DNA of 64,000 bases from Pseudomonas sp. v388 (GCF_003935425.1 NZ_RHQN01000005.1:371008-435007); one strand, 5' to 3'; shown: positions 1-11,490, counted from the first letter of the stretch. Notes: generated from the sequence alone by a model not told the origin. A program made the numbers and translations.

Positions 1-145
1 CGGAGCCCAGGTCGATGCGTTCAATCCGGTGTTCGATGTCACGCCGGCCGACCTGATCGACCTGATCGTGACCGAAAAGGGCGTCGTCGAGCGTCCCGAC
101 ACCGCCAAGATGGCGCAACTGATGAGTCGCAAACATCTTCATTGA
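1..145 (+). CDS. mtnA: Methylthioribose-1-phosphate isomerase, C-terminal end (partial)
   Basis: Only the last 47 codons lie in the window; the gene begins upstream. The reading frame starts at base 2 and ends with TGA at 143-145. The visible peptide contains the segments [19 protein letters not shown] and a basic end SRKHLH, which match the C-terminus of MtnA, the methionine-salvage enzyme that converts 5-methylthioribose-1-phosphate to methylthioribulose-1-phosphate. Position immediately upstream of gyrA is the usual place for mtnA in Pseudomonas. Identification rests on this short tail plus synteny, so it is good but not certain. Confidence 0.8.
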   Translation, partial: GAQVDAFNPVFDVTPADLIDLIVTEKGVVERPDTAKMAQLMSRKHLH

Positions 146-450
146 ATCACCCTGCGAGCATCCGGGTCTCGCGAGGTCGTGCAGCTGCGCGGCCCTGTGA
201 GGCCCTCTCAGGCGACTTGTGCGCACATGGCTCATTTTCAGCGCTCGCAAAGGATGTGAGCGTGTCGGCGATTGTGGTAACATCCGGCGGTTTCCAGGGA
301 CGCTATTTGTAGCCGCCCTTACTGCGCAGATCCATGTCATAACTCGTTGATTTGTCGTAAGTCCTTGCCCGGCAGATGCCGGCATCGACGAGCCTCGCCC
401 ATCCCGAATGGATGCACGAGGTTTCACCAGAAAAAGGAATCAGGCTTCTC
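146..450. other. Intergenic region mtnA-gyrA
   Basis: About 305 bases without a credible gene. It presumably contains the gyrA promoter, but I could not single out a convincing -35/-10 pair. A short inverted repeat (GCTC...GAGC) lies near 245-263. The in-frame upstream ATG at 376 would add 25 residues to GyrA and has no Shine-Dalgarno sequence. Confidence 0.5.
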
Positions 451-3234
451 ATGGGCGAACTGGCCAAAGAAATCCTCCCGGTCAATATCGAAGACGAGCT
501 GAAACAGTCCTATCTCGACTACGCGATGAGCGTGATCGTCGGGCGGGCGTTGCCGGATGCGCGCGATGGCTTGAAGCCCGTGCACCGGCGCGTGTTGTAT
601 GCGATGAGCGAACTGGGCAACGACTGGAACAAGCCGTACAAGAAATCCGCCCGTGTGGTTGGTGACGTGATCGGTAAGTATCACCCCCACGGCGACACCG
701 CGGTGTACGACACCATCGTTCGTATGGCCCAGCCTTTCTCGCTGCGTTACCTGCTGGTCGACGGCCAGGGCAACTTCGGTTCGGTGGACGGCGACAACGC
801 CGCGGCCATGCGATACACCGAAGTGCGCATGACCAAGCTGGCCCACGAGCTGCTGGCCGACCTGCACAAGGAAACCGTGGACTGGGTGCCGAACTACGAC
901 GGCACCGAAATGATCCCTGCGGTCATGCCAACCCGTATTCCCAACCTGCTGGTCAACGGTTCCAGCGGTATCGCCGTGGGCATGGCGACCAACATTCCGC
1001 CGCACAACCTGGGTGAAGTCATCGACGGCTGTCTGGCGCTGATCGACAACCCCGAGTTGACGGTCGACGAGTTGATGCAATACATCCCCGGCCCGGATTT
1101 CCCGACGGCCGCGATCATCAACGGTCGCGCCGGCATCATCGAAGCCTACCGGACCGGTCGCGGCCGCATCTACATGCGTGCCCGCTCCATCGTCGAAGAC
1201 ATCGACAAGGTCGGTGGCCGCCAGCAGATCGTGATCACCGAGCTGCCTTACCAGCTGAACAAGGCGCGCTTGATCGAGAAGATCGCCGAGCTGGTGAAAG
1301 AGAAGAAGCTCGAAGGCATCACCGAACTGCGCGACGAGTCCGACAAGGACGGCATGCGTGTCGTGATCGAGCTGCGTCGCGGCGAAGTGCCTGAGGTCAT
1401 CCTCAACAACCTCTACGCCCAGACCCAGCTGCAAAGCGTGTTCGGCATCAACATCGTTGCGCTGATCGACGGCCGTCCGCGGATCCTGAACCTCAAGGAC
1501 CTGCTGGAAGCCTTCGTTCGCCACCGCCGCGAAGTCGTTACCCGACGTACCGTCTTCGAGCTGCGCAAGGCGCGTGAACGTGGCCACATCCTTGAAGGGC
1601 AGGCGGTTGCACTGTCCAACATCGACCCGGTCATCGCGCTGATCAAGGCTTCGCCGACACCTGCCGAAGCGAAGGAAGGCCTGATCAGCACGCCGTGGGA
1701 ATCCAGCGCCGTGGTCGAGATGGTCGAGCGCGCCGGTGCCGACTCCTGCCGTCCGGAGAACCTCGATCCGCAGTACGGTCTGCGCGACGGCAAGTATTAC
1801 CTGTCGCCGGAACAGGCCCAGGCCATTCTCGAACTGCGCCTGCACCGCTTGACCGGTCTTGAGCACGAGAAGCTGCTGGGCGAATACCAGGAAATCCTCA
1901 CCCAGATCGGCGAGCTGATCCGCATCCTCAACAGCGCTACGCGTCTGATGGAAGTGATCCGCGAAGAACTGGAGCTGATCCGTTCCGAATACGGCGATGC
2001 ACGCCGCACCGAGATCCTCGATGCGCGTCTGGACCTGACCCTCGGCGACCTGATTACCGAAGAAGAGCGTGTCGTGACCATTTCCCACGGCGGCTATGCC
2101 AAGACCCAGCCTCTGGCGGTCTATCAGGCACAGCGCCGCGGCGGTAAAGGCAAGTCGGCCACCGGCATCAAGGATGAGGACTACATCGCTCACCTGCTGG
2201 TCGCCAACAGCCACACCACGCTGCTGATGTTCTCCAGCAAGGGCAAGGTGTACTGGCTCAAGACCTACGAGATTCCGGAAGCGTCCCGCGCTGCCCGTGG
2301 TCGTCCGCTGGTCAACCTGCTGCCGTTGAGCGAAGGCGAATACATCACCACCATGTTGCCGGTCGACCTCGAGGCCATGAAGCGTCAGGCCGAGGAAGAA
2401 GATGTCGATGCCATCGAAGGCGAAATCGATGACGTCAACGGCGACGAGAGTGAAGAAGACCGCAAGGCCCGTATCAAGGCTGCCGACAAGAAGAAGGCGC
2501 CGTTCATCTTCATGTCCACCGCCAACGGTACGGTCAAGAAAACGCCGCTGGTGGCGTTCAGCCGTCAGCGCAGCGTTGGTCTGATCGCGCTCGAACTGGA
2601 CGAAGGCGACATCCTGATTTCTGCGGCTATTACCGATGGCGAGCAGGAAATCATGCTGTTCTCCGACGGCGGCAAGGTCACCCGCTTCAAGGAATCCGAC
2701 GTTCGCGCCATGGGCCGCACCGCCCGCGGTGTTCGCGGCATGCGTCTGCCGGAAGGTCAGAAACTGATCTCCATGCTGATTCCGGAAGAGGGCAGCCAGA
2801 TCCTCACCGCTTCCGAGCGTGGCTATGGCAAGCGTACCGCGATCTCCGAGTTCCCAGAGTACAAGCGGGGCGGTCAGGGCGTGATCGCCATGGTCAGCAA
2901 CGAGCGTAACGGCCGTCTGGTCGGTGCGGTTCAGGTGCTCGATGGCGAGGAAATCATGCTGATCTCTGACCAGGGCACACTGGTTCGTACCCGTGTCGGC
3001 GAAGTGTCGAGCCTGGGCCGTAACACCCAGGGCGTTACACTGATCAAGCTGGCTTCCGACGAGAAGCTGGTGGGCCTGGAACGTGTTCAGGAGCCCTCCG
3101 AAGTCGAAGGCGAAGAGCTGGAAGGCGACGCGGTCGTGGGCGAAGAAGCGCTCGATGACGCCGTTTCCGCCGATGACGCCGGCAGCGACGAGCTGCAGGC
3201 TGATGCGCCGAACGAAGACGAATCGCAGGACTGA
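451..3234 (+). CDS. gyrA: DNA gyrase subunit A
   Basis: 927 residues. GyrA is the DNA-cleaving and religating subunit of the A2B2 gyrase that introduces negative supercoils. The start at 451 is chosen because AAGGAA lies at 434-439 and the product then begins [18 protein letters not shown] as in other GyrA proteins. The quinolone-resistance region reads [17 protein letters not shown], so residues 83 and 87 are the susceptible-type Thr and Asp. The active-site tyrosine is in [10 protein letters not shown]. The C-terminal beta-pinwheel is interrupted by a strongly acidic insertion (roughly residues 650-685), and the protein ends in an acidic tail of about 50 residues, as is common in pseudomonads. 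It heads a co-directional run to ihfB, separated from serC by about 200 bases. Confidence 0.97.
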   Translation: MGELAKEILPVNIEDELKQSYLDYAMSVIVGRALPDARDGLKPVHRRVLYAMSELGNDWNKPYKKSARVVGDVIGKYHPHGDTAVYDTIVRMAQPFSLRYLLVDGQGNFGSVDGDNAAAMRYTEVRMTKLAHELLADLHKETVDWVPNYDGTEMIPAVMPTRIPNLLVNGSSGIAVGMATNIPPHNLGEVIDGCLALIDNPELTVDELMQYIPGPDFPTAAIINGRAGIIEAYRTGRGRIYMRARSIVEDIDKVGGRQQIVITELPYQLNKARLIEKIAELVKEKKLEGITELRDESDKDGMRVVIELRRGEVPEVILNNLYAQTQLQSVFGINIVALIDGRPRILNLKDLLEAFVRHRREVVTRRTVFELRKARERGHILEGQAVALSNIDPVIALIKASPTPAEAKEGLISTPWESSAVVEMVERAGADSCRPENLDPQYGLRDGKYYLSPEQAQAILELRLHRLTGLEHEKLLGEYQEILTQIGELIRILNSATRLMEVIREELELIRSEYGDARRTEILDARLDLTLGDLITEEERVVTISHGGYAKTQPLAVYQAQRRGGKGKSATGIKDEDYIAHLLVANSHTTLLMFSSKGKVYWLKTYEIPEASRAARGRPLVNLLPLSEGEYITTMLPVDLEAMKRQAEEEDVDAIEGEIDDVNGDESEEDRKARIKAADKKKAPFIFMSTANGTVKKTPLVAFSRQRSVGLIALELDEGDILISAAITDGEQEIMLFSDGGKVTRFKESDVRAMGRTARGVRGMRLPEGQKLISMLIPEEGSQILTASERGYGKRTAISEFPEYKRGGQGVIAMVSNERNGRLVGAVQVLDGEEIMLISDQGTLVRTRVGEVSSLGRNTQGVTLIKLASDEKLVGLERVQEPSEVEGEELEGDAVVGEEALDDAVSADDAGSDELQADAPNEDESQD

Positions 3235-3439
3235 GCGATCTTGTAAACCCGGTGAGGGCTGGCTCGTCTGACAGTGCATAACGGCACTTCAGGCGCTTCA
3301 GCCCTTGCGACATTCGGCCTGATCCACTGCCGAATCCCGATTGACGAGGACGATCAAGGCTGCGTCCCACGCACGCCTTATAGCTATCGGCCTCAATTGA
3401 GCAGCGCGTACAGACCCAACGCATTTGAAGAGAGTGGAT

Positions 3440-4525
3440 ATGAGCAAGCGAGCCTTTAACTTCTGCGCAGGTCCTGCTGCGCTTCCTGAAGCTGTTCTGT
3501 TGCGTGCCCAGGCGGAGCTGCTGGACTGGCATGGCAAAGGCCTGTCGGTCATGGAAATGAGCCATCGCAGTGATGAGTTCGTGTCGATTGCCACCAAGGC
3601 CGAGCAGGATTTTCGCGACCTGCTGTCCATTCCCTCGAACTATAAAGTGCTGTTCCTGCAAGGCGGCGCCAGCCAGCAGTTTGCGCAGATCCCCTTGAAC
3701 CTGCTGCCCGAGACCGGCAAGGCCGATTACATCGACACCGGCATCTGGTCGCAGAAGGCAATCGAAGAAGCTTCCCGCTACGGCACGGTCAATGTGGCGG
3801 CCAGCGCCAAGCCTTACGATTACTTTGCGATTCCCGGCCAGAACGAGTGGAAGCTGAGCCCGGACGCGGCCTACGTTCACTACGCGCCGAACGAGACCAT
3901 CGGCGGCCTGGAGTTCAACTGGATTCCGGAAACCGGCGACGTGCCATTGGTAGCAGATATGTCTTCCGACATCCTGTCGCGTCCGGTGGACATCTCGCGC
4001 TTCGGCATGATCTACGCCGGCGCGCAGAAGAACATCGGCCCCAGCGGCGTGGTAGTGGTCATCATCCGTGAAGATCTGCTGGGTCGTGCCCGTTCGCTGT
4101 GCCCGACCATGCTCAACTACAAGGTCGCGGCCGACAACGGCTCGATGTACAACACCCCGCCGACCCTGGCCTGGTACCTGTCCGGCCTGGTCTTCGAATG
4201 GCTCAAGGAGCAGGGCGGCGTCGAGGCGGTCGGCAAGCGCAACGAGGTCAAGCAGCGCACCCTGTATGACTACATCGACGCCAGCGGCCTGTACAGCAAC
4301 CCGATCAACAAGTCTGACCGTTCATGGATGAACGTGCCGTTCCGTCTGGCCGATGATCGTCTGGACAAGCCGTTCCTGGCCGGTGCCGAGGCCAATGGCT
4401 TGCTCAACCTCAAGGGTCACCGTTCGGTCGGTGGCATGCGCGCTTCCATCTACAATGCCGTTGATCTGGGCGCCGTCAATGCGCTGGTCACCTACATGAA
4501 AGACTTCGAGAAGGAGCACGGTTGA
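3440..4525 (+). CDS. serC: Phosphoserine aminotransferase
   Basis: 361 residues. This PLP enzyme makes 3-phosphoserine from 3-phosphohydroxypyruvate for serine, and also acts in pyridoxine synthesis. The start at 3440 gives MSKRAFNFCAGPAALPEA, the usual N-terminus, with a GAGAGTGG ribosome-binding stretch just upstream. The frame is open upstream to 3425, but those codons are outside the family's conserved start. The PLP lysine is in GAQKNIGPSG. The length matches the family. The stop overlaps the start of pheA by one base (TGATG), indicating translational coupling. Confidence 0.96.
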   Translation: MSKRAFNFCAGPAALPEAVLLRAQAELLDWHGKGLSVMEMSHRSDEFVSIATKAEQDFRDLLSIPSNYKVLFLQGGASQQFAQIPLNLLPETGKADYIDTGIWSQKAIEEASRYGTVNVAASAKPYDYFAIPGQNEWKLSPDAAYVHYAPNETIGGLEFNWIPETGDVPLVADMSSDILSRPVDISRFGMIYAGAQKNIGPSGVVVVIIREDLLGRARSLCPTMLNYKVAADNGSMYNTPPTLAWYLSGLVFEWLKEQGGVEAVGKRNEVKQRTLYDYIDASGLYSNPINKSDRSWMNVPFRLADDRLDKPFLAGAEANGLLNLKGHRSVGGMRASIYNAVDLGAVNALVTYMKDFEKEHG

Positions 4526-5619
4526 TGTCCGAGCAGGAACTCAAGGCGCTACGCGTCCGTATCGACAGCCTGGACGAAAAGGTCCTGGAACTGATCAGTG
4601 AGCGCGCCCGCTGCGCCCAGGAAGTGGCGCGAGTGAAGATGGCGTCCCTGGCGGAAGGCGAAGTGCCTGTGTTCTATCGCCCGGAGCGTGAAGCCCAGGT
4701 TCTCAAGCGAGTGATGGAGCGCAATCGCGGTCCGTTGAGCAATGAGGAAATGGCCCGGCTGTTCCGGGAAATCATGTCCTCGTGCCTGGCGCTCGAACAG
4801 CCGCTGAAAGTGGCCTATCTCGGCCCTGAAGGTACCTTCACCCAGGCGGCGGCCATGAAGCATTTCGGCCACGCGGTGATCAGCCTGCCGATGGCCGCCA
4901 TCGACGAAGTGTTCCGCGAAGTGGTTGCCGGTGCAGTGAACTTCGGCGTGGTGCCGGTGGAAAACTCCACCGAAGGCGCTGTGAACCACACGCTGGACAG
5001 TTTTCTCGAACATGACATGGTGATCTGCGGCGAAGTCGAGCTGCGCATTCACCACCACCTGCTGGTCGGTGAAAACACCAAGACTGAAAGCATCAGCCGT
5101 ATCTACTCCCATGCTCAGTCGCTGGCGCAGTGCCGCAAGTGGCTGGACGCCCATTACCCGAATGTCGAGCGCGTGGCGGTTGCCAGCAACGCCGAGGCGG
5201 CCAAGCGGGTCAAGGGCGAGTGGAATTCCGCAGCCATCGCCGGTGACATGGCGGCAGGCCTGTATGGCCTGACGCGCCTGGCGGAAAAGATCGAGGACCG
5301 TCCGGACAACTCCACGCGGTTCCTGATCATCGGCAACCAGGAAGTGCCGCCGACCGGCGATGACAAGACCTCGATCATCGTCTCGATGAGCAACAAACCG
5401 GGTGCGTTGCACGAATTGCTGGTGCCGTTCCACGAAAACGGCCTGGACCTCACCCGTATCGAGACGCGTCCTTCGCGCAGCGGCAAGTGGACTTACGTTT
5501 TCTTCATCGATTTTGTGGGGCATCACCAGGACCCGCTGGTCAAGGCGGTACTGGAGAAAATCAGCCACGAAGCGGTCGCGCTCAAGGTGCTGGGTTCCTA
5601 CCCCAAAGCGGTTCTTTGA
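4525..5619 (+). CDS. pheA: Bifunctional chorismate mutase/prephenate dehydratase (P-protein)
   Basis: 364 residues. It catalyses chorismate to prephenate to phenylpyruvate, the committed steps to phenylalanine. Domains in order are an AroQ-type chorismate mutase (about 1-90), prephenate dehydratase (about 95-275, with PVENSTEGAVNHTLDSF) and an ACT regulatory domain (about 280-360, with GALHELLVPFHENGLDLTRIETRPS) that normally binds phenylalanine for feedback inhibition. The usual ESRP motif reads ETRP here. The ATG overlaps the serC stop by one base. An in-frame TTG one codon upstream is unlikely to be the start. Confidence 0.96.
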   Translation: MSEQELKALRVRIDSLDEKVLELISERARCAQEVARVKMASLAEGEVPVFYRPEREAQVLKRVMERNRGPLSNEEMARLFREIMSSCLALEQPLKVAYLGPEGTFTQAAAMKHFGHAVISLPMAAIDEVFREVVAGAVNFGVVPVENSTEGAVNHTLDSFLEHDMVICGEVELRIHHHLLVGENTKTESISRIYSHAQSLAQCRKWLDAHYPNVERVAVASNAEAAKRVKGEWNSAAIAGDMAAGLYGLTRLAEKIEDRPDNSTRFLIIGNQEVPPTGDDKTSIIVSMSNKPGALHELLVPFHENGLDLTRIETRPSRSGKWTYVFFIDFVGHHQDPLVKAVLEKISHEAVALKVLGSYPKAVL

Positions 5620-5630
5620 AGGGACGAAAC

Positions 5631-6743
5631 ATGAGCAACGATTTCCTCGCCCTGGCCGTGCCGGGCGTGCAGAAACTCTCGCCTTACGTTCCGGGCAAAC
5701 CCGTGGACGAGCTGGCGCGGGAGTTCGATCTGGACCCGGCAAGCATCATCAAGCTGGCCAGCAACGAAAACCCGCTTGGCGCCAGCCCCAAGGCGCTGGC
5801 CGCCATCCGCGGCGAGCTGGCCGAGCTGACGCGCTATCCCGACGGCAATGGCTTTGCGCTCAAGCAGCGTCTGGCCCAGCGGTGTGGTGTACAGATCGAA
5901 CAGGTAACGCTGGGCAATGGCTCCAACGATATCCTCGAACTGGTGGCGCGGGCCTGGCTGGCGCCGGGTTTGAACGCGGTGTTCAGCGAGTTCGCCTTCG
6001 CCATTTATCCGATCGTCACCCAGGCTGTCGGTGCCGAGGCACGGGTCACGCCCGCGCATGAGTGGGGCCACGATTTGCCCGCGATGCTGGCCGCGATCGA
6101 CAGCCAGACCCGCGTAGTCTTCATCGCCAACCCGAATAATCCGACCGGCACCTGGTTCGGTCCGCAGGCGCTGGCAGCGTTTCTCGCCGCCGTGCCCCCG
6201 CACGTGCTGGTCGTGCTGGACGAAGCCTACATCGAGTACGCCGAAGGCGAGCAACTGCCTGATGGCCTGGATTACCTGGCGGCGTATCCGAACCTGCTGG
6301 TGTCGCGCACCTTTTCCAAGGCTTATGGCCTGGCGTCGCTGCGCGTGGGCTATGGCCTGTCTTCGCCTGCGGTGGCTGACGTGCTCAATCGCGTTCGTCA
6401 GCCGTTCAACGTCAACAGCCTTGCGCTGGCGGCTGCATGCGCCGCGCTGGACGACGTGGAATACGTTGAGCAGAGTCGCCGACTGAATGAAGCCGGGATG
6501 CGTCAGTTGGAGGACGGACTGCGCGCCCTGGGCCTGGGCTGGATTCCGTCGCGGGCCAATTTCATCGCTGTCGATCTGAATCGTCCGGCGGCGCCGGTCT
6601 ATGAAGGCCTGCTGCGCGAGGGCGTGATCGTGCGTCCGGTCGGCGGCTACGGCATGCCCGATCACTTGCGGGTCAGCATCGGTCTGGCCCACGAGAATGA
6701 GCGTTTTCTGGACGCACTGAGCCGGGTGCTCGCCCGTGGCTGA
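5631..6743 (+). CDS. hisC2: Histidinol-phosphate aminotransferase (HisC2 type)
   Basis: 370 residues. This PLP aminotransferase of fold type I acts on histidinol phosphate. Within this aromatic block it may also act on prephenate or aromatic amino acids, as proposed for hisC paralogues in Pseudomonas (inference). The motifs NPNNPTG and SRTFSKAYGLASLRVGYG, with the PLP lysine in FSKAYG, are visible. The start at 5631 follows GGGACG and lies 11 bases after the pheA stop; the frame stays open further upstream inside pheA, but no homologue begins there. Its stop overlaps the GTG start of the next gene by 8 bases. Confidence 0.93.
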   Translation: MSNDFLALAVPGVQKLSPYVPGKPVDELAREFDLDPASIIKLASNENPLGASPKALAAIRGELAELTRYPDGNGFALKQRLAQRCGVQIEQVTLGNGSNDILELVARAWLAPGLNAVFSEFAFAIYPIVTQAVGAEARVTPAHEWGHDLPAMLAAIDSQTRVVFIANPNNPTGTWFGPQALAAFLAAVPPHVLVVLDEAYIEYAEGEQLPDGLDYLAAYPNLLVSRTFSKAYGLASLRVGYGLSSPAVADVLNRVRQPFNVNSLALAAACAALDDVEYVEQSRRLNEAGMRQLEDGLRALGLGWIPSRANFIAVDLNRPAAPVYEGLLREGVIVRPVGGYGMPDHLRVSIGLAHENERFLDALSRVLARG

Positions 6744-8979
6744 TGTCACGGCAATGCAATCAGTCGAACCTATCATGGGTCGCCTTGTGGTGGTCGGCCT
6801 TGGGCTGATCGGCGGCTCGTTCGCTAAAGGGGTGCGCCAGAGCGGATTGTGTCGCGAGGTGGTCGGTGTCGATCTGAACGCGCAGTCGCGTCGCCTGGCC
6901 GTCGAGCTGGGCGTGGTGGACCGTTGCGAGGAAGATCTGGTCGTTGCCTGTCAGGGTGCGGATGTGATCCAGCTGGCGGTCCCGATCCTGGCGATGGAGC
7001 GCATGCTGGCCTTGCTTGCTCCGCTGGATCTGGGTGACGCCGTGCTGACGGACGTCGGCAGTGCCAAGGGCAATGTGGTCCGCGCGGCTCGTCAGGCCTT
7101 TGGTCGTATGCCGCCGCGCTTCGTGCCGGGGCACCCGATTGCAGGCTCGGAGCAAAGCGGCGTCGAAGCGGCGAATGCCGAACTGTTTCGTCGTCACAAA
7201 GTGATTCTGACGCCAGTGGAAGAGACCGATCCGGCGGCGCTGGCGCTGGTCAATCGGCTGTGGACGGCCTTGGGTGCGGATGTCGAGCACATGCAGGTCG
7301 AACGCCATGATGAAGTGCTGGCGGCGACCAGTCACCTGCCGCACCTGCTGGCGTTCGGTCTGGTGGATTCGCTGGCCAAGCGCAACGAGAACCTGGAGAT
7401 CTTCCGGTATGCCGCCGGCGGCTTTCGTGATTTCACCCGAATCGCCGGTAGCGATCCGGTCATGTGGCACGACATCTTCCTCGCCAACCGCGAGGCCGTT
7501 CTGCGCACGCTCGATACGTTTCGCAGCGACCTGGACGCGCTGCGCGATGCGGTGGATGCCGGTGACGGTCATCAGATGCTGGGTGTTTTCACCCGTGCGC
7601 GAGTGGCGCGCGAGCATTTCGGCAAGATCCTGGCGCGTCGTGCCTATGTGGAAACCAAGGATGTCGAGCACGTGATCTTTCAGGCGCAACCCGGTGGCAG
7701 CGTCAGCGGCAGCATTCGTGTGCCCGGTGACAAATCCATTTCGCACCGCTCGATCATGCTCGGCTCCCTGGCTAAGGGTATCACCGAGATCGAAGGCTTT
7801 CTGGAAGGCGAGGACGCCCTGGCGACCCTGCAGGCATTTCGCGACATGGGTGTGGTAATCGAAGGGCCGCATCAGGGGCGGGTGACTATTCATGGTGTCG
7901 GCCTGCACGGCCTGAAGTCCGCGCCGGGCCCGATCTATCTGGGTAATTCCGGCACTTCCATGCGCCTGCTGGCCGGCTTGCTGGCCGGACAGGACTTCGA
8001 CAGTACCCTGATCGGCAGTGCATCGCTGTCGCGGCGCTCGATGGAGCGGGTGGTCGAACCGTTGCGCACCTTGGGCGCGGTGATCGAAACCGGTGCCGAG
8101 GGACGTCCGCCGCTGGTGGTCCGTGGCGGCAAACGGCTGACCGGCCAGGTATGCATCACCCCCATCGCCAGCGCGCAGGTCAAATCATCGCTGCTGCTCG
8201 CCGGGTTGTATGCCGGCGGCCGGACGGCAGTGGTCGAGCCCGCGCCGACCCGTGATCACACCGAGCGCATGCTCAATGGCTTTGGTTATCCGGTCAGTGT
8301 CCAGGGCCACCAGGTTTCGGTGGAAGGCGGGCATGCGTTGGTAGCGACACGCATTCAGGTGCCTGCCGACATTTCCTCTGCCGCCTTCTTTCTGGTCGCG
8401 GCCGCCATTACCGAGGGTTCCGACCTGCGTCTGGAACATGTGGGCGTCAATCCCACGCGTACCGGCATCATCGAGATCCTGCGGCTGATGGGCGCTGATA
8501 TCAGTCTGGTCAATGAGCGCGAAGTGGGGGGTGAGCCGGTTGCTGATCTTCATATTCGCCATGCGCCGCTGCGCGGAGTCGAGATTCCCGAAGTGCTGGC
8601 CCGGCCGGCGTTCGATGAATTCCCTGCATTGTTTATTGCGGCAGCCTGTGCCCAGGGGCGTACCATTATACGAGGCGTCCACGAACTGCGAGTCAAGGAG
8701 TCGGATCGCGTCCAGGCCATGGCGGACGGGCTTGCAAGCCTGGGCGTCAAGGTCGAGTCCGCGACCGACGGTATTTTCATCGAGGGTGGTGTAATAGGTG
8801 GCGGCGAAATAGACGCGCGCGGCGACCATCGGGTCGCGATGGCTTTTGGCGTTGCGTCCTTGCGGGCGTGCGCGCCGATTCGTATCCACGATTGCGCGAA
8901 CGTCGCCACATCGTTTCCTAATTTCCTGGCGCTGTGCGCTCAAGTCGGCATGCGTATAGCGCAAGAGGTTCAAAAGTGA
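6736..8979 (+). CDS. tyrA-aroA: Fused prephenate dehydrogenase/3-phosphoshikimate 1-carboxyvinyltransferase
   Basis: 747 residues in one uninterrupted frame. The N-terminal half (about 1-300) is a TyrA-type dehydrogenase with the NAD-binding [12 protein letters not shown] and the substrate-site segment [11 protein letters not shown]. From about residue 315 an EPSP synthase begins, with [33 protein letters not shown] and the late motif [11 protein letters not shown]. The fusion is typical of Pseudomonas and joins the tyrosine branch to the shikimate pathway. The start is the GTG at 6736, inside the end of hisC2; in-frame ATGs at 6754 and 6775 are alternatives, the latter beginning directly at GRLVVVGLG. 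The TGA overlaps the GTG of cmk. Confidence 0.96.
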   Translation: MADVTAMQSVEPIMGRLVVVGLGLIGGSFAKGVRQSGLCREVVGVDLNAQSRRLAVELGVVDRCEEDLVVACQGADVIQLAVPILAMERMLALLAPLDLGDAVLTDVGSAKGNVVRAARQAFGRMPPRFVPGHPIAGSEQSGVEAANAELFRRHKVILTPVEETDPAALALVNRLWTALGADVEHMQVERHDEVLAATSHLPHLLAFGLVDSLAKRNENLEIFRYAAGGFRDFTRIAGSDPVMWHDIFLANREAVLRTLDTFRSDLDALRDAVDAGDGHQMLGVFTRARVAREHFGKILARRAYVETKDVEHVIFQAQPGGSVSGSIRVPGDKSISHRSIMLGSLAKGITEIEGFLEGEDALATLQAFRDMGVVIEGPHQGRVTIHGVGLHGLKSAPGPIYLGNSGTSMRLLAGLLAGQDFDSTLIGSASLSRRSMERVVEPLRTLGAVIETGAEGRPPLVVRGGKRLTGQVCITPIASAQVKSSLLLAGLYAGGRTAVVEPAPTRDHTERMLNGFGYPVSVQGHQVSVEGGHALVATRIQVPADISSAAFFLVAAAITEGSDLRLEHVGVNPTRTGIIEILRLMGADISLVNEREVGGEPVADLHIRHAPLRGVEIPEVLARPAFDEFPALFIAAACAQGRTIIRGVHELRVKESDRVQAMADGLASLGVKVESATDGIFIEGGVIGGGEIDARGDHRVAMAFGVASLRACAPIRIHDCANVATSFPNFLALCAQVGMRIAQEVQK

Positions 8980-9665
8980 AGATCAAAGCACCCGTTATTA
9001 CCATCGATGGACCAAGCGGTTCGGGCAAAGGCACCGTTGCCGGTCTGTTGGCGCGCCAGCTGGGCTGGTGTCTGCTCGATTCGGGCGCGCTGTATCGCCT
9101 GCTGGCGTTCGCCGCGCGCAATCACGGCGTGGACCTGACCAACGAGGAAGCGCTCAAATTGCTGGCTGCGCATCTCGACGTTCAGTTCGAAGCCGCTTCG
9201 GCAGGTCATGGGCAGCGCATCATTCTGGAAGGCGAAGAAGTCACCAACGCGATCCGCAACGAGCAGATCGGCAGCGGTGCATCACAGGTCGCGTCGTTGC
9301 CGGCGGTGCGCGATGCATTGCTGCAGAGGCAGCGGGCATTTCAGGAAGAACCGGGCCTGGTGGCCGACGGTCGCGACATGGGCACGGTGGTGTTTCCGGA
9401 TGCGCCATTGAAGATTTTCCTGACTGCCAGTGCCGAGGAACGAGCGCGCCGACGTTACTTGCAGTTGAAGGCCAAGGGTGATGATGTTAGTCTGTCGAGT
9501 CTGCTAGATGAGATAAGTGCGCGCGACGAGCGTGACACCCAGCGAGCGGTAGCCCCGCTCAAGCCGGCGCATGACGCCATACAGCTGGATTCTACCGAGT
9601 TGTCCATCGAGCAGGTGCTGGAGCGCATCCTGAGTGAAGTCGCACTACGCGATATCGCCGGATGA
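8976..9665 (+). CDS. cmk: Cytidylate kinase
   Basis: 229 residues. It phosphorylates CMP and dCMP to the diphosphates. The P-loop GPSGSGKGT lies near residue 10, and the nucleotide-binding [13 protein letters not shown] near residue 130. The GTG at 8976 overlaps the aroA stop (GTGA), which supports this start over the in-frame ATG at 8934 inside aroA. The gene order aroA-cmk-rpsA is conserved widely in gammaproteobacteria. Confidence 0.96.
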   Translation: MKIKAPVITIDGPSGSGKGTVAGLLARQLGWCLLDSGALYRLLAFAARNHGVDLTNEEALKLLAAHLDVQFEAASAGHGQRIILEGEEVTNAIRNEQIGSGASQVASLPAVRDALLQRQRAFQEEPGLVADGRDMGTVVFPDAPLKIFLTASAEERARRRYLQLKAKGDDVSLSSLLDEISARDERDTQRAVAPLKPAHDAIQLDSTELSIEQVLERILSEVALRDIAG

Positions 9666-9787
9666 TCAAGGAGCCTCGCGAGAGACCAGACATAGTCTCG
9701 CAGGCGTCCTTTAATATGAACGAAACCCACGTTGTCTGGAGCGTGGCAGATGGGCGTATCCTTCGCCCTTGATCAACAGGAATTAAA

Positions 9788-11473
9788 ATGAGCGAAAGCT
9801 TTGCAGAACTTTTTGAAGAAAGCCTAAAAACCCTGAACCTTCAGCCGGGCGCAATCATTACCGGTATCGTTGTCGACATCGACGGTGATTGGGTAACTGT
9901 TCACGCCGGCCTGAAGTCCGAGGGCGTCATCCCGCTCGAGCAGTTCTACAACGACGCTGGCGAGCTGACCATCAAGGTCGGTGATGAAGTGCACGTTGCG
10001 CTGGACGCGGTCGAAGACGGCTTTGGCGAAACCAAGCTGTCCCGCGAAAAAGCCAAGCGCGCCGAGTGCTGGATTGTTCTGGAAGCGGCTTTCGCAGCTG
10101 AAGAAGTGGTCAAGGGCGTTATCAACGGTAAGGTTAAAGGCGGCTTCACAGTCGACGTTAACGGCATCCGTGCGTTCCTGCCTGGTTCTCTGGTTGATGT
10201 CCGCCCAGTGCGTGACACGACTCACCTGGAAGGCAAAGAGCTCGAGTTCAAGGTCATCAAGCTGGACCAGAAGCGCAACAACGTTGTCGTTTCCCGTCGC
10301 AGTGTCCTGGAAGCCGAGAACAGCGCCGAGCGCGAAGCTCTGCTCGAGTCCCTGCAGGAAGGCCAGCAAGTCAAAGGTATCGTCAAGAACCTCACCGATT
10401 ACGGCGCATTCGTCGATCTGGGTGGCGTCGATGGCCTGCTGCACATCACCGACATGGCCTGGAAGCGTATCAAGCATCCATCGGAAATCGTCAATGTTGG
10501 CGATGAGATCGATGTGAAGGTCCTGAAGTACGATCGCGAGCGCAATCGTGTTTCCCTGGGTCTGAAGCAACTGGGCGAAGACCCATGGGTTGCTATCAAG
10601 GCTCGTTACCCGGAAGGCACCCGCGTCACCGCGCGCGTTACCAACCTGACCGACTACGGCTGCTTCGCAGAGCTGGAAGAAGGCGTGGAAGGCCTGGTAC
10701 ACGTTTCCGAAATGGACTGGACCAACAAGAACATCCACCCTTCGAAAGTCGTTCAGGTTGGCGATGAAGTGGAAGTCATGGTTCTGGACATCGACGAAGA
10801 GCGTCGTCGTATTTCCCTTGGCATCAAGCAGTGCAAGTCGAACCCGTGGGAAGACTTCTCCGGCCAGTTCAACAAGGGCGACAAGATCTCCGGCACCATC
10901 AAGTCGATCACCGATTTCGGTATCTTCATTGGTCTGGACGGCGGCATCGACGGCCTGGTTCACCTGTCCGACATCTCCTGGAACGAAGTGGGCGAAGAAG
11001 CCGTACGTCGCTTCAAGAAAGGCGACGAGCTTGACACCGTGATCCTGTCGGTTGATCCAGAGCGTGAGCGCATCTCGCTGGGTATCAAGCAGCTGGAAAG
11101 CGATCCGTTCTCCGAGTACGTCACTGTCAATGACAAAGGCGCAATCGTTCGCGGTATCGTTAAAGAAGTTGACGCCAAAGGCGCCATCATCACTCTGGCC
11201 GACGACATCGAAGCGACCCTCAAGGCTTCCGAAATCAGCCGTGACCGCGTCGAAGACGCGCGTAACGTTCTGAAGGAAGGCGAAGAGATCGAAGCCAAGA
11301 TCATCAGCGTTGACCGCAAGAGCCGCGTAATCAGCTTGTCCATCAAGTCGAAAGACGTTGAAGACGAGAAAGAAGCTATCCAGAGCCTGCGTAGCAAGCC
11401 TGAAGCTGCTGAAAGCACTGGTCCTACCACTATCGGTGACCTGCTGCGTGCGCAAATGGAAAAACAGAACTAA
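9788..11473 (+). CDS. rpsA: 30S ribosomal protein S1
   Basis: 561 residues, the normal length for S1. It binds mRNA and docks it on the 30S subunit, particularly for leaders with weak Shine-Dalgarno sequences. Six S1 (OB-fold) domains are visible as repeats of the pattern G-x-V-x-x-x-x-D-Y/F-G-x-F with the recurring [11 protein letters not shown] ending. The ATG at 9788 is preceded by CAGGAATTAAA. About 120 bases of leader separate it from cmk, so it probably has its own promoter. A strong intrinsic terminator follows. Confidence 0.97.
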   Translation: MSESFAELFEESLKTLNLQPGAIITGIVVDIDGDWVTVHAGLKSEGVIPLEQFYNDAGELTIKVGDEVHVALDAVEDGFGETKLSREKAKRAECWIVLEAAFAAEEVVKGVINGKVKGGFTVDVNGIRAFLPGSLVDVRPVRDTTHLEGKELEFKVIKLDQKRNNVVVSRRSVLEAENSAEREALLESLQEGQQVKGIVKNLTDYGAFVDLGGVDGLLHITDMAWKRIKHPSEIVNVGDEIDVKVLKYDRERNRVSLGLKQLGEDPWVAIKARYPEGTRVTARVTNLTDYGCFAELEEGVEGLVHVSEMDWTNKNIHPSKVVQVGDEVEVMVLDIDEERRRISLGIKQCKSNPWEDFSGQFNKGDKISGTIKSITDFGIFIGLDGGIDGLVHLSDISWNEVGEEAVRRFKKGDELDTVILSVDPERERISLGIKQLESDPFSEYVTVNDKGAIVRGIVKEVDAKGAIITLADDIEATLKASEISRDRVEDARNVLKEGEEIEAKIISVDRKSRVISLSIKSKDVEDEKEAIQSLRSKPEAAESTGPTTIGDLLRAQMEKQN

Positions 11474-11490
11474 GTTCTGCTTTCCAGTGA

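Noticed and set aside
376-450. Upstream ATG for gyrA
   Set aside because: It would add 25 residues not found in the family and has no Shine-Dalgarno sequence; the start at 451 has AAGGAA and the standard N-terminus.
451-3234. Quinolone-resistance mutation in gyrA
   Set aside because: Thr83 and Asp87 are both of the susceptible type in [10 protein letters not shown].
424-3279. A 951-codon open frame antisense to gyrA
   Set aside because: It mirrors the real gene. Strong third-position G/C bias keeps the opposite frame open, and the product shows low-complexity His/Gln-rich composition and no family motif.
9824-11455. A 543-codon open frame antisense to rpsA
   Set aside because: Same bias artefact; it lies entirely within rpsA and lacks a ribosome-binding site.
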